Positions 57,170-64,000 of a stretch of DNA of 64,000 nt are shown one piece after another. This DNA comes from Rhodanobacter sp. B04. GTDB taxonomy: Bacteria > Pseudomonadota > Gammaproteobacteria > Xanthomonadales > Rhodanobacteraceae. The notes beneath the pieces are model-generated. The model ran no database searches. It was not told the origin of the DNA and saw only the letters and a program-made list of their open reading frames with translations. How positions within the stretch are numbered: the stretch's first letter is position 1; every line of letters begins with the position of its first letter. Made by a program: the position numbers and the translations under genes. The stretch is taken from contig NZ_MUNV01000008.1 of the NCBI RefSeq assembly GCF_002001125.1, positions 124,001 to 188,000 on the forward strand, read 5' to 3'.

Positions 57170-58201
57170 ATGATGATCGGCATGACCATCGGATGGTTGC
57201 TCGCTGCCTTGTTGATCACGCTGTTGCTGGTGCGCGGCGCGATCGGCTACGCATATCGGCTTGGCATGCTTGATCAGCCGGGGCAACGCCGCTCTCACCG
57301 CATGCCCACGCCACGCGGCGGCGGCATCGGCATCGTGGTGGCCATGCTGGCCTGTCTGGGCGGCGAATGGTGGTTCGCGCCGAAGATGCTTTGGACGCCC
57401 AGCCTGATGGCGGGGCTGCTCGGTGCCTTGGCGTTGGTGGCATTGACGGGGTGGTGGGATGACCACCGGTCGCTGCCGGTGCTGCCGCGACTGGCGACGC
57501 AGCTGCTGGCGGTGCTCGGCTTTTCCCTTGCGCTGCTGGCGACGGGTTTGTCGTTCTGGTGGCTGCCGTTGCTGCTGGCGGGCGGTGCCTGGAGCATCAA
57601 CCTGCATAACTTCATGGATGGCATCGACGGCTTGCTGGCGCAGCAGGCGATATTCGTGGCCGGTGGCTTGGCATGGCTGGCCTGGACCGCAGCGGAACCG
57701 ACGCTGGCCCTGGCTGCTGCGACCCTGGCGGCAGCGACCCTCGGTTTCTGGTGCTACAACCGTCCACCGGCGCGGATTTTCATGGGCGATGTCGGCAGCG
57801 GCAGTATCGGCCTGCTGATCTTTGCGTTCAGCGCCATGCTCTGGCGGCTCCGGCATGACCTGTTGTGGCCGGCGCTGATCCTGTCTTCGGCGTTCGTGGT
57901 GGATGCCAGCCTGACTTTGCTGACGCGCATGTGGCGTGGACGCCGCTGGTATGCGGCGCATCGCGAGCATCTGTACCAGTGGCTGGTGCGGCGCGGCAGG
58001 TCGCATGCGGGAGTGGGGGCCGCCTACCTCGCCTGGAACCTGCTGGTCGCGGCCCCGTTGGCCTGGTTGGCGTGCAGTCATCTGCGACTGGCGCTGCCGA
58101 TTACCATGGCTGCCTATCTGGCGGCCGCGATTCTGTGGCTGGCGCTGAAACGTCGCTGTTTGCGGCGCGATCTTTTCAAGGATGGTCATGTCGCTACGTA
58201 A
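57170..58201 (+). CDS. WecA/WbpL-like polyprenyl-phosphate glycosyl-1-phosphate transferase
   Basis: This 343-residue GT4-type membrane enzyme transfers a sugar-1-phosphate to undecaprenyl phosphate to start surface polysaccharide synthesis. About ten helices carry the motifs GMLDQPGQRRSHRMPTPRGGG, GWWDDHRSLPVLPRLATQL, NLHNFMDGIDGLL and ARIFMGDVGSGSIGLLI, then HREHLYQWLVRRGRSHAGV. These are the WecA/MraY superfamily Asp and His loops. The N-terminus overlaps nothing but starts one base after lapB, and the end overlaps the next gene by 14 bases. Confidence 0.9.
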   Translation: MMIGMTIGWLLAALLITLLLVRGAIGYAYRLGMLDQPGQRRSHRMPTPRGGGIGIVVAMLACLGGEWWFAPKMLWTPSLMAGLLGALALVALTGWWDDHRSLPVLPRLATQLLAVLGFSLALLATGLSFWWLPLLLAGGAWSINLHNFMDGIDGLLAQQAIFVAGGLAWLAWTAAEPTLALAAATLAAATLGFWCYNRPPARIFMGDVGSGSIGLLIFAFSAMLWRLRHDLLWPALILSSAFVVDASLTLLTRMWRGRRWYAAHREHLYQWLVRRGRSHAGVGAAYLAWNLLVAAPLAWLACSHLRLALPITMAAYLAAAILWLALKRRCLRRDLFKDGHVAT

Positions 58202-60086
58202 GCTGATCGGTTTCATTCACCCACGTATCGCGGTCGTGCTGCACGACCTGGCGATGGCGGCGCTGGCATGGTGGATTGCCAAGCTGCTGCGTTATGCGCT
58301 GAAACCGGACGAAATCGTCAGCTACCAGTTGTTTGAAGTCCCGATCGTGCTGCTGGTGCAGGGGCTGATCTTCCGCTGGACCGGGTTGTACAAGAGCGTC
58401 TGGCGCTTTGCCAGCCTGCCTGATCTGTGGAATATCCTGCGTGCCGTGGTGATGGGGGCGGTGGCTATCTACCTGGCCCTGTTCCTGTACAACCGGCTGG
58501 ATGGCGTGCCGCGCTCGGTGTTGCTGCTTTACCCCGGTTTGCTGGCCGTGCTGCTCGGTGGCCCCAGGTTGATCTATCGCTACTGGAAGGACAGCCGCAA
58601 CGACCTGCTGCAGAACCAGACGGTGAAGCGAGTCCTGATCGTAGGGGCGGATTCGGCTGGCGAGGTGCTTGCGCGCGACCTGCGGCGCGACAACCGCTAT
58701 GCCGTGGTCGGTTTCGTCGACGACAAGGCCACTCTGCGCGGCGCCAGTATCAATGGGCATCCGGTACTGGGACGCTTGAGCCAGCTGCCCGATGTGGCGC
58801 GTTCGGCAGCGGTCGACATGCTGCTGATCGCGTTGCCGGGAGCTTCGACCGTCGAGATGCGCCGGGTGGTGTCGCTGTGCGACGCGACCGACCTGCCGTA
58901 TCGCACCGTACCTCGACTGGAGGACGTGGTTGCCGGTCGCGCGCAGTTCAACCAGATCAAGGAAGTGGCGATCGAGGACCTGCTCGGCCGCGACGCGGTG
59001 GAACTGGACTGGACGGCCATCCGGGAAACCCTGTCCATGCGCCGCGTGCTGGTCACCGGTGGCGGCGGCTCGATCGGTTCGGAACTGTGTCGTCAGGTCG
59101 CCCGGCTCGGTGCCCAGTCGCTCATCGTGGTCGAACAGAGCGAATACAACCTCTATCGCATCACGCAGGAACTGCGCGCGGATTTTCCGGAGTTGATCCT
59201 CGATGGCATTCTGGCCAATTGCGGCGACCAGGCTGCGATGCGCAAGGTGTTTTCGGAAGCCAGGCCGCAGGTGGTGTTCCATGCAGCGGCCTACAAGCAT
59301 GTGCCGATGCTGCAAGGGCAGCTGAGGGCGGCATTCCGCAACAATGTGCTGGGCACCTGCACGGTAGCGGATGCGGCCCGTGAAGTCGGTGTCGAGTGTT
59401 TCGTGCTGATCTCTACCGACAAGGCGGTCAATCCGACCAGCGTGATGGGCGCCTGCAAGCGTGTCGCCGAGATCTACTGCCAGAACCTCGATGCGCGTGC
59501 CGACACCCGTTTCATGACGGTACGATTCGGCAATGTGCTGGACTCGGCCGGATCGGTGGTGCCGCTGTTCCGGGAGCAGATCCACGCGGGCGGCCCCGTG
59601 ACGGTCACCCACCCGGAGATTTCGCGCTATTTCATGACGATTCCCGAGGCCTGCCAGTTGATCCTGCAGACCGCGAGCATCGGCAAGGGCGGCGAGATCT
59701 TCGCGCTGGACATGGGCGAACCGGTGAAGATCCGCGACCTGGCCGAGCAGATGATCCGTCTTGCCGGCAAGAAGCCCGGCAGCGAAATCCCGATCGTCTA
59801 TACCGGCCTGCGCGCCGGCGAGAAGCTGTTCGAGGAATTGTTCCACCCGCTGGAAAACTACAGCAGTACCGAACACACCAAGATCTTCCTCGCGCAGCAT
59901 CGTGAGGTATCGTGGGAGATGCTGCAGGCGCTGCTGCACAAGGCGGTCGAAGCAGTCGATGTATTCGATGAAGAAGAGCTTCGGCGCTGCGTGTCCAGCC
60001 TGCTGCCCTCGTTCCGCTGGAGCGAATCGGCACAGCCTGACAACGTGGTGTCGATCCGCCGTATCAACCCGGAGATAAGTGAGTGA
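58188..60086 (+). CDS. Nucleotide-sugar 4,6-dehydratase/epimerase, WbpM/CapD-like
   Basis: This 632-residue membrane-anchored enzyme of O-antigen sugar synthesis converts UDP-GlcNAc-type precursors. Four N-terminal helices come first (about 1-120). A first Rossmann domain follows (VLIVGADSAGEVLARDLRRD, about 145). The SDR domain starts RVLVTGGGGSIGSELCRQVA (about 285), with HAAAYKHVPMLQGQ and STDKAVNPTSVMGACKR carrying a catalytic segment with SxnK-type residues instead of YxxxK, as in WbpM. AAGGA before ATG 58188 decides the start. Paired with the WecA-like gene and galU. Confidence 0.92.
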   Translation: MSLRKLIGFIHPRIAVVLHDLAMAALAWWIAKLLRYALKPDEIVSYQLFEVPIVLLVQGLIFRWTGLYKSVWRFASLPDLWNILRAVVMGAVAIYLALFLYNRLDGVPRSVLLLYPGLLAVLLGGPRLIYRYWKDSRNDLLQNQTVKRVLIVGADSAGEVLARDLRRDNRYAVVGFVDDKATLRGASINGHPVLGRLSQLPDVARSAAVDMLLIALPGASTVEMRRVVSLCDATDLPYRTVPRLEDVVAGRAQFNQIKEVAIEDLLGRDAVELDWTAIRETLSMRRVLVTGGGGSIGSELCRQVARLGAQSLIVVEQSEYNLYRITQELRADFPELILDGILANCGDQAAMRKVFSEARPQVVFHAAAYKHVPMLQGQLRAAFRNNVLGTCTVADAAREVGVECFVLISTDKAVNPTSVMGACKRVAEIYCQNLDARADTRFMTVRFGNVLDSAGSVVPLFREQIHAGGPVTVTHPEISRYFMTIPEACQLILQTASIGKGGEIFALDMGEPVKIRDLAEQMIRLAGKKPGSEIPIVYTGLRAGEKLFEELFHPLENYSSTEHTKIFLAQHREVSWEMLQALLHKAVEAVDVFDEEELRRCVSSLLPSFRWSESAQPDNVVSIRRINPEISE

Positions 60087-60967
60087 GCAAGCCTCTGCGC
60101 AAGGTCGTGTTTCCCGTGGCCGGACTCGGCACGCGTTTTCTGCCGGCGACCAAGGTGGTTGCCAAGGAAATGCTGCCGGTGCTGGACAAACCGCTGATCC
60201 AGTACGCCGTCGACGAGGCGGTGGACGCCGGAGCCGACACCCTGATCTTCGTGACCAACCGCTACAAGCACGCGATCGCCGATTATTTCGACAAGGCTTA
60301 CGAGCTCGAGGCGAAGCTGCAGGAGAAGGGCAAGGACGAGCTGCTTGCGCTGGTGCAGGGCACCTTGCCACGCCACGTGCGGGCGATCTTCGTGACCCAG
60401 CCCGAAGCCCTTGGCCTGGGGCATGCCGTTTTGTGCGCCAAACCGGTGGTCGGCGACGAGCCGTTCGGTGTGGTGCTGCCCGATGACCTGATCTGGAACG
60501 GCGCGATCGGCACCGGCAAGAGCGCACTGCGGCAGATGGCCGAACTGGCGGATGCCCAGCAGGCCGGCGTCATTGCGGTCGAGGAAGTGCCGCACAACGA
60601 GACCGACAAGTACGGCATCGTCGATGCCACGCCGATCGACGAACGCAGCGCACGGATCCGCCACATGGTGGAGAAACCCAGACCTGCCGATGCACCGTCC
60701 AATCTGGCCGTGGTCGGCCGCTATGTGTTGCCGGGCCGCATCTTCCAGTTGCTGGAACAGACCACGCCAGGCGCCGGTGGCGAGATCCAGCTCACCGACG
60801 CGATCGATGCCCTGCTGAAGGAACAGGGCAAGGTGCTGGCCTACCGCTTCGAGGGCACCCGTTTCGACTGCGGCAACAAGGCCGGTCTGGTGCGCGCCAC
60901 CATGCACATGGCGATGCAGGATCCGAAGCTGGCCCAGACCGTGCGCGAGTTCGCCGCCAAACTCTGA
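60083..60967 (+). CDS. galU: UTP-glucose-1-phosphate uridylyltransferase
   Basis: GalU makes UDP-glucose for LPS, exopolysaccharide and glycolipids. The 294-residue protein has the nucleotidyltransferase start KVVFPVAGLGTRFLPATKVVAKEMLP, QALGLGHAVLCAKPVVG-like EALGLGHAVLCA, VLPDDLIW and VEEVPHNETDKYGIVD. GTG at 60083 overlaps the preceding stop by four bases (GTGA). UDP-glucose is also the likely donor for the MGDG-synthase-like enzyme at 47 kb. Confidence 0.96.
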   Translation: MSKPLRKVVFPVAGLGTRFLPATKVVAKEMLPVLDKPLIQYAVDEAVDAGADTLIFVTNRYKHAIADYFDKAYELEAKLQEKGKDELLALVQGTLPRHVRAIFVTQPEALGLGHAVLCAKPVVGDEPFGVVLPDDLIWNGAIGTGKSALRQMAELADAQQAGVIAVEEVPHNETDKYGIVDATPIDERSARIRHMVEKPRPADAPSNLAVVGRYVLPGRIFQLLEQTTPGAGGEIQLTDAIDALLKEQGKVLAYRFEGTRFDCGNKAGLVRATMHMAMQDPKLAQTVREFAAKL

Positions 60968-60995
60968 ACCTGATCGGGGCCGGGCTGGATGCAAT

Positions 60996-61018
60996 GAAGG
61001 CGCCCTTGTGGCGCCTTC
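60996..61018 (+). terminator. Terminator after galU
   Basis: GAAGGCGCC-CTTGT-GGCGCCTTC forms a perfect nine-pair hairpin 29 bases after galU, followed by TGCTTTC. The T run is weak. Confidence 0.6.
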
Positions 61019-61142
61019 TGCTTTCATGCGGCGACATGTCAGAATCCAGGCATGTCTCGCCGCAGCATCCGCTTGTATCGCCGCTGCGGCAAGGGCGAGT
61101 AATCTCACTTGCCGACCCCGTCCAGGACATGCCGCCTACGTC

Positions 61143-62435
61143 ATGCTCGCTTCCAACCATGCGTCTTCCTACTATCGCGCGACGGCTACACCTTACGAGC
61201 CGCACGCGCCCTTGCAGGGCAGGCAGGCAGCGCGGGTGGCCATTGTCGGCGGCGGTTATGCCGGCCTGAACACAGCGCTGGGTCTGGCCGAGCGCGGCGT
61301 GCGCGATGTGGTGCTGCTGGAGCGTGAGCAGATCGGCTTCGGCGCATCCGGCCGCAATGGCGGTTTTGTGTTTGCGGGCTATTCGCTGGGCGAGCAGTCG
61401 TTGCTGGACCAGTTGGGCGAGGCGCGCGCGCAGGCCCTGTTCGGTCACACCACGGCGGCCGTGCAGCGCATTCGAGAGCGCGTGGCGAAGTATGCGATCG
61501 CCTGCGACGCGGTCGATCAAGGGGTGATCTGGGCCAACTGGTTCCGCGATCCTGCCGTGCTACGCCGGCGCCAGCAGCTGCTGGCCAGGCATTACGGCGT
61601 GGACTGGCAGTGGCTGCCGCAGGATGAACTGCGCGGGCTTGTTCGCAGCGAGCGCTATCACGACGCTCTGTACGAACGCGATGCACTGCATCTGCATCCG
61701 CTCAACTATGCAATCGGCCTGGCCACCGCTGCCGCGACGCAAGGCGTGCGCGTGCATGAACACAGCGGTGTGCGCGGCCTGGCCCGCGAGGGCACGCAAT
61801 GGCGCCTGCGCACCGACCAGGGTGAGCTGTTGGCCGACCAGGTGGTACTGGCCTGTGGCGGCTACCTGGCGGGTCTGCGCCGATCGATCGACCGCGCGAT
61901 CCTGCCGATTGCCACCTATGTGATGGTGACCGAACCGCTGCGCGAACGGATGGACGCATGCCTGCATACGCAGGCCGCGATATACGACAGCCGCTTTGCG
62001 TTCGATTATTACCGGCCGCTGCCGGATACGCGCCTGCTGTGGGGTGGACGCATCTCCATCCGCAATCGTTCACCGCGCGCCGTGCAACGCCTGCTCAGCA
62101 GCGACCTGCTGCGGGTGTTCCCGCAACTGCAGGGCATCAAGATCGACTACGCCTGGTCGGGCCTGATGAGTTATGCGCGCCACCAGATGCCGCAGATTGG
62201 CGGCAGTGGCGATGGGCTGTGGTGGGCCCAGGCGTTTGGCGGCCATGGCCTGGCACCGACCTGCGCCGCTGGCGAACTGCTCGCGGCGGCGATTGCCGAA
62301 GGCGATGACGGCTGGAAGCAGTTTGCGGACTACGGACTGAGCCCCACACATCGACCGTTGGGTTATCTAGGTGCCCAGGCAAGTTACTGGTGGCAACAAG
62401 GTCATGACTGGTTGAAGACGAGGCTGGAAGGATGA
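61143..62435 (+). CDS. FAD-dependent amine/amino-acid oxidoreductase (PuuB/DadA-like)
   Basis: This 430-residue flavoprotein of the DAO family has the dinucleotide motif [20 protein letters not shown] (about 33), [20 protein letters not shown] (FAD contact as in gamma-glutamylputrescine oxidase PuuB), [14 protein letters not shown] and the C-terminal [26 protein letters not shown]. Substrate is probably an amine or amino acid. ATG 61143 ([15 protein letters not shown]) is the family-like start; the longer frame crosses the galU terminator. The end overlaps csaA by four bases. Confidence 0.85.
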   Translation: MLASNHASSYYRATATPYEPHAPLQGRQAARVAIVGGGYAGLNTALGLAERGVRDVVLLEREQIGFGASGRNGGFVFAGYSLGEQSLLDQLGEARAQALFGHTTAAVQRIRERVAKYAIACDAVDQGVIWANWFRDPAVLRRRQQLLARHYGVDWQWLPQDELRGLVRSERYHDALYERDALHLHPLNYAIGLATAAATQGVRVHEHSGVRGLAREGTQWRLRTDQGELLADQVVLACGGYLAGLRRSIDRAILPIATYVMVTEPLRERMDACLHTQAAIYDSRFAFDYYRPLPDTRLLWGGRISIRNRSPRAVQRLLSSDLLRVFPQLQGIKIDYAWSGLMSYARHQMPQIGGSGDGLWWAQAFGGHGLAPTCAAGELLAAAIAEGDDGWKQFADYGLSPTHRPLGYLGAQASYWWQQGHDWLKTRLEG

Positions 62436-62776
62436 GCGAACAGGTCGGTGAAATCAGCTGGAGCGATTTCGAGAAAGTGTTGATCGTCGCCGGTACGGTG
62501 ACGCGGGTGGAACCATTCCCGGAGGCGCGCAAGCCGGCCTGGAAGGTCTGGGCGGATTTCGGCCCCTACGGCGAGAAGAAGACCAGCGCGCAGATCGCAG
62601 CACTGTACAGCGCCGAACAGTTGCTGGGTCGGCAGATTGTCGGCGTGATCAATTTTCCGGAGAAACAGATCGGACCGTTCCGTTCGCAATTCCTGCTTAC
62701 CGGGTTTCCGACCGATGCCGGTGTGGTGCTGACGGCGATCGAACGCACGGTGCCGAACGGCACCCGGTTGGCCTGA
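62432..62776 (+). CDS. csaA: CsaA-like tRNA-binding protein
   Basis: This 114-residue OB-fold tRNA-binding domain protein has [32 protein letters not shown], then [38 protein letters not shown] and a C-terminal VPNGTRLA. CsaA homodimers bind tRNA and have chaperone-like activity; cellular role is uncertain. Its ATG overlaps the preceding stop (ATGA). A fragment similar to its C-terminus lies about 500 bp downstream. Confidence 0.9.
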   Translation: MSEQVGEISWSDFEKVLIVAGTVTRVEPFPEARKPAWKVWADFGPYGEKKTSAQIAALYSAEQLLGRQIVGVINFPEKQIGPFRSQFLLTGFPTDAGVVLTAIERTVPNGTRLA

Positions 62777-62777
62777 C

Positions 62778-63221
62778 ATGCCGGATGCGCCCAGTCTGCA
62801 TGCCTGTATCGAGGATGCCGCGGAAATCGCACGATTGGCCGGCGAGCTTGGCTATCCGACCGAGACGCAGGCCATGGCTGTCCGGCTTGCCGCACTGCTG
62901 CCGCAGCCGCATCAGCATGTGATGGTTGTACAAGCCGAAGACGGCAGCTTGCTCGGCTGGATTGCCGTCGAGCGCAGGCTCACGCTTGAATCCGGCGAAC
63001 GCGTCGAGATCGTCGGCCTGGTGGTAGATGCCGCAGCCAGGGGCCGTGGTATCGGGCATGTGCTGGTAAACGATGCGGAACACTGGGCACGCCAGCAGGG
63101 ATTCGACGTTGTTTCGGTGCGCTCCAATGTGACGCGGCTTCAGTCGCATCCGTTCTACCGGCGCCTGGGCTATGTCCATCGAAAAACCCAGCATGCCTAT
63201 GCCAAGTTGCTTGATGCGTGA
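62778..63221 (+). CDS. GNAT-family N-acetyltransferase
   Basis: This 147-residue acetyltransferase uses acetyl-CoA. The N-terminus has IEDAAEIARLAGELGYPT, a common GNAT opening. Motif A is VEIVGLVVDAAARGRGIGHVLVNDAEHWA, with the R-G-x-G-I-G acetyl-CoA loop, and motif B is HPFYRRLGYVHRKTQHAYAK. The substrate is unknown. It starts one base after csaA, at the end of the FAD oxidoreductase-csaA operon. Confidence 0.88.
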   Translation: MPDAPSLHACIEDAAEIARLAGELGYPTETQAMAVRLAALLPQPHQHVMVVQAEDGSLLGWIAVERRLTLESGERVEIVGLVVDAAARGRGIGHVLVNDAEHWARQQGFDVVSVRSNVTRLQSHPFYRRLGYVHRKTQHAYAKLLDA

Positions 63222-63275
63222 GTCAGCCGCGTTCCTCATTTCGTCGCCATCGCGTCGATCCGCTGGTGCAGCTTG

Positions 63276-63377
63276 CCCGTTCGGCCGCAGTTCCTGCTTG
63301 TCGGTCTTCCCACGGATGATGACGTGGCGCTCAGCGCATTGAAGCGGCCGCTACCCAACGGCACATGGTTGGGTTGA
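63276..63377 (+). pseudogene. Decayed C-terminal fragment of a second csaA
   Basis: The frame PVRPQFLLVGLPTDDDVAL continuing to PNGTWLG and TGA aligns with the csaA C-terminus ([18 protein letters not shown] to PNGTRLA). No start or N-terminal two thirds remain. It is a remnant of a paralogue or of a duplication around the GNAT gene. Confidence 0.75.
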
Positions 63378-63407
63378 GCACGCGGCGTTCGCCGCCGAAG
63401 CGGTTGC

Positions 63408-64000
63408 CTACCAGAGATAGACCTGCAGCGATGGTTCCCTCGACTTGAGCGGAATCCGCTGCAACAGCTCGCGCTGGTCGGGGTAATTCATCGCGCTGCG
63501 TTCGAGCAGGTTGTCGATCTGGGCGAGATCGTGCTGTGCCTCTTCGGACGTGGGCGGGCGCATGTGCTGCGGATCCGGGAACAGTCCCACGCCAGCGAGC
63601 AGGCTGTACCAGGACATCGTCGGGTAGCCTTGGCCGAAGACACCTTTTTTCAGTCCCGGAATGATCGGCTTGCTGGCCAGCCAGGTGGTCAGCAAATGCT
63701 GGAGCGGGCGCGACAAGTGGGTGTTGGCTGCGTTTGCGCGCCAGTAATCGGTGTCGGTGCGCGTGTTGGTCTTGTAGTGGGTGACGATGTAGTCGCGGGT
63801 GCCCTCGAACTGGACGTTGATCGTCTGGTTGAAGTTTGCCCGCGCCTCGGCACCGAGGTCGCCCTTTTCCAGCGCCGCGACGAACATGTAAGCGGTTCTC
63901 TGGACGAAAAGCAGGGTCGTGGCCTCCAGGGGCTCGATGAATCCTTGCGCAAGGCCTACTGCGAGGCAGTTGCGGTTCCAGCTTTCCGCGACGCGGCCGA
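63408..64000 (-). CDS. Tryptophan-halogenase-like flavoprotein (partial)
   Basis: The C-terminal 197 codons are in the window; the gene continues past the right edge. AESWNRNCLAVGLAQGFIEP and LEATTLLFVQRTAYM match the conserved FIEPLEAT segment of flavin-dependent tryptophan halogenases (PrnA/RebH). INVQFEGTRDYIVTHYK and PGLKKGVFGQGYPTMSWYSLLAG follow. The family uses FADH2 and halide to chlorinate or brominate indoles, but many genomic relatives beside TonB receptors act on other substrates. The N-terminal flavin and WxWxIP motifs are outside the window, so activity cannot be judged. Confidence 0.85.
   Translation of the reverse strand, partial: GRVAESWNRNCLAVGLAQGFIEPLEATTLLFVQRTAYMFVAALEKGDLGAEARANFNQTINVQFEGTRDYIVTHYKTNTRTDTDYWRANAANTHLSRPLQHLLTTWLASKPIIPGLKKGVFGQGYPTMSWYSLLAGVGLFPDPQHMRPPTSEEAQHDLAQIDNLLERSAMNYPDQRELLQRIPLKSREPSLQVYLW

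Overview
The window is a high-GC gammaproteobacterial chromosome segment. Gene content and order (bamE divergent from fur, hrcA-grpE-dnaK-dnaJ, carAB-greA, a GacA-type regulator, a 41-residue L36, lapAB beside O-antigen genes) suggest the Xanthomonadales, most likely Rhodanobacteraceae (Rhodanobacter/Dyella type). That assignment rests on protein resemblance and gene order, not on a search. The window opens inside sbcB and ends inside a tryptophan-halogenase-like gene.

1-14.6 kb is core: exonuclease I, oligoribonuclease, folP, glmM, a 2OG-Fe(II) oxygenase, an SDR enzyme, tpiA, secG, tRNA-Leu(GAG), a GacA-like regulator, RNase E, rluC, a pterin dehydratase, nfuA and two small c-type cytochromes. 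ssrA (tmRNA) follows at 14.68-15.03 kb.

15.03-27.36 kb lies between ssrA and smpB and is accessory DNA in two layers. The first is a 9.5-kb integrated plasmid-like element (15031-24555). It is bounded by a 17-bp duplication of the ssrA 3' end. It carries a tyrosine integrase, an iteron-type origin with a TrfA-like initiator, an MT-A70 methyltransferase with a BglII/BstYI-type endonuclease, an oriT between divergent relaxase and TraD-like genes, a tiny coupled ORF, a pilin-adhesin with 210-bp repeats, and a secreted protein with HxH motifs. The second layer (about 24.6-26.94 kb) is an integron gene-cassette remnant with no integrase. It has attC sites, a cassette-borne COQ7-like diiron protein, two orphan cassette proteins, and an internally deleted IS110/IS1111-like element sitting inside one attC site.

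27.36-64 kb is core again: smpB, ratA-ratB, bamE/fur, a divergent MASE1-like histidine kinase and NarL-type regulator, recN, the hrcA-grpE-dnaK-dnaJ heat-shock cluster with a good sigma-32 promoter before dnaK, dapB, and a cation/Ca exchanger family gene behind a yybP-ykoY (manganese) riboswitch. Then come carAB-greA, an MGDG-synthase-like glycosyltransferase, rpmJ, a LysR regulator, fadH, an acyl-CoA-binding protein, cmk, rpsA, ihfB, lapAB, a surface polysaccharide set (WecA-like transferase, WbpM-like dehydratase, galU), an FAD oxidoreductase, csaA with a decayed partial copy nearby, a GNAT enzyme and the truncated halogenase.

The most interesting parts are the ssrA element and the cassette/IS structure. 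Starts were moved from the longest open frames where a Shine-Dalgarno sequence or family length supports it. No search or folding program was run.
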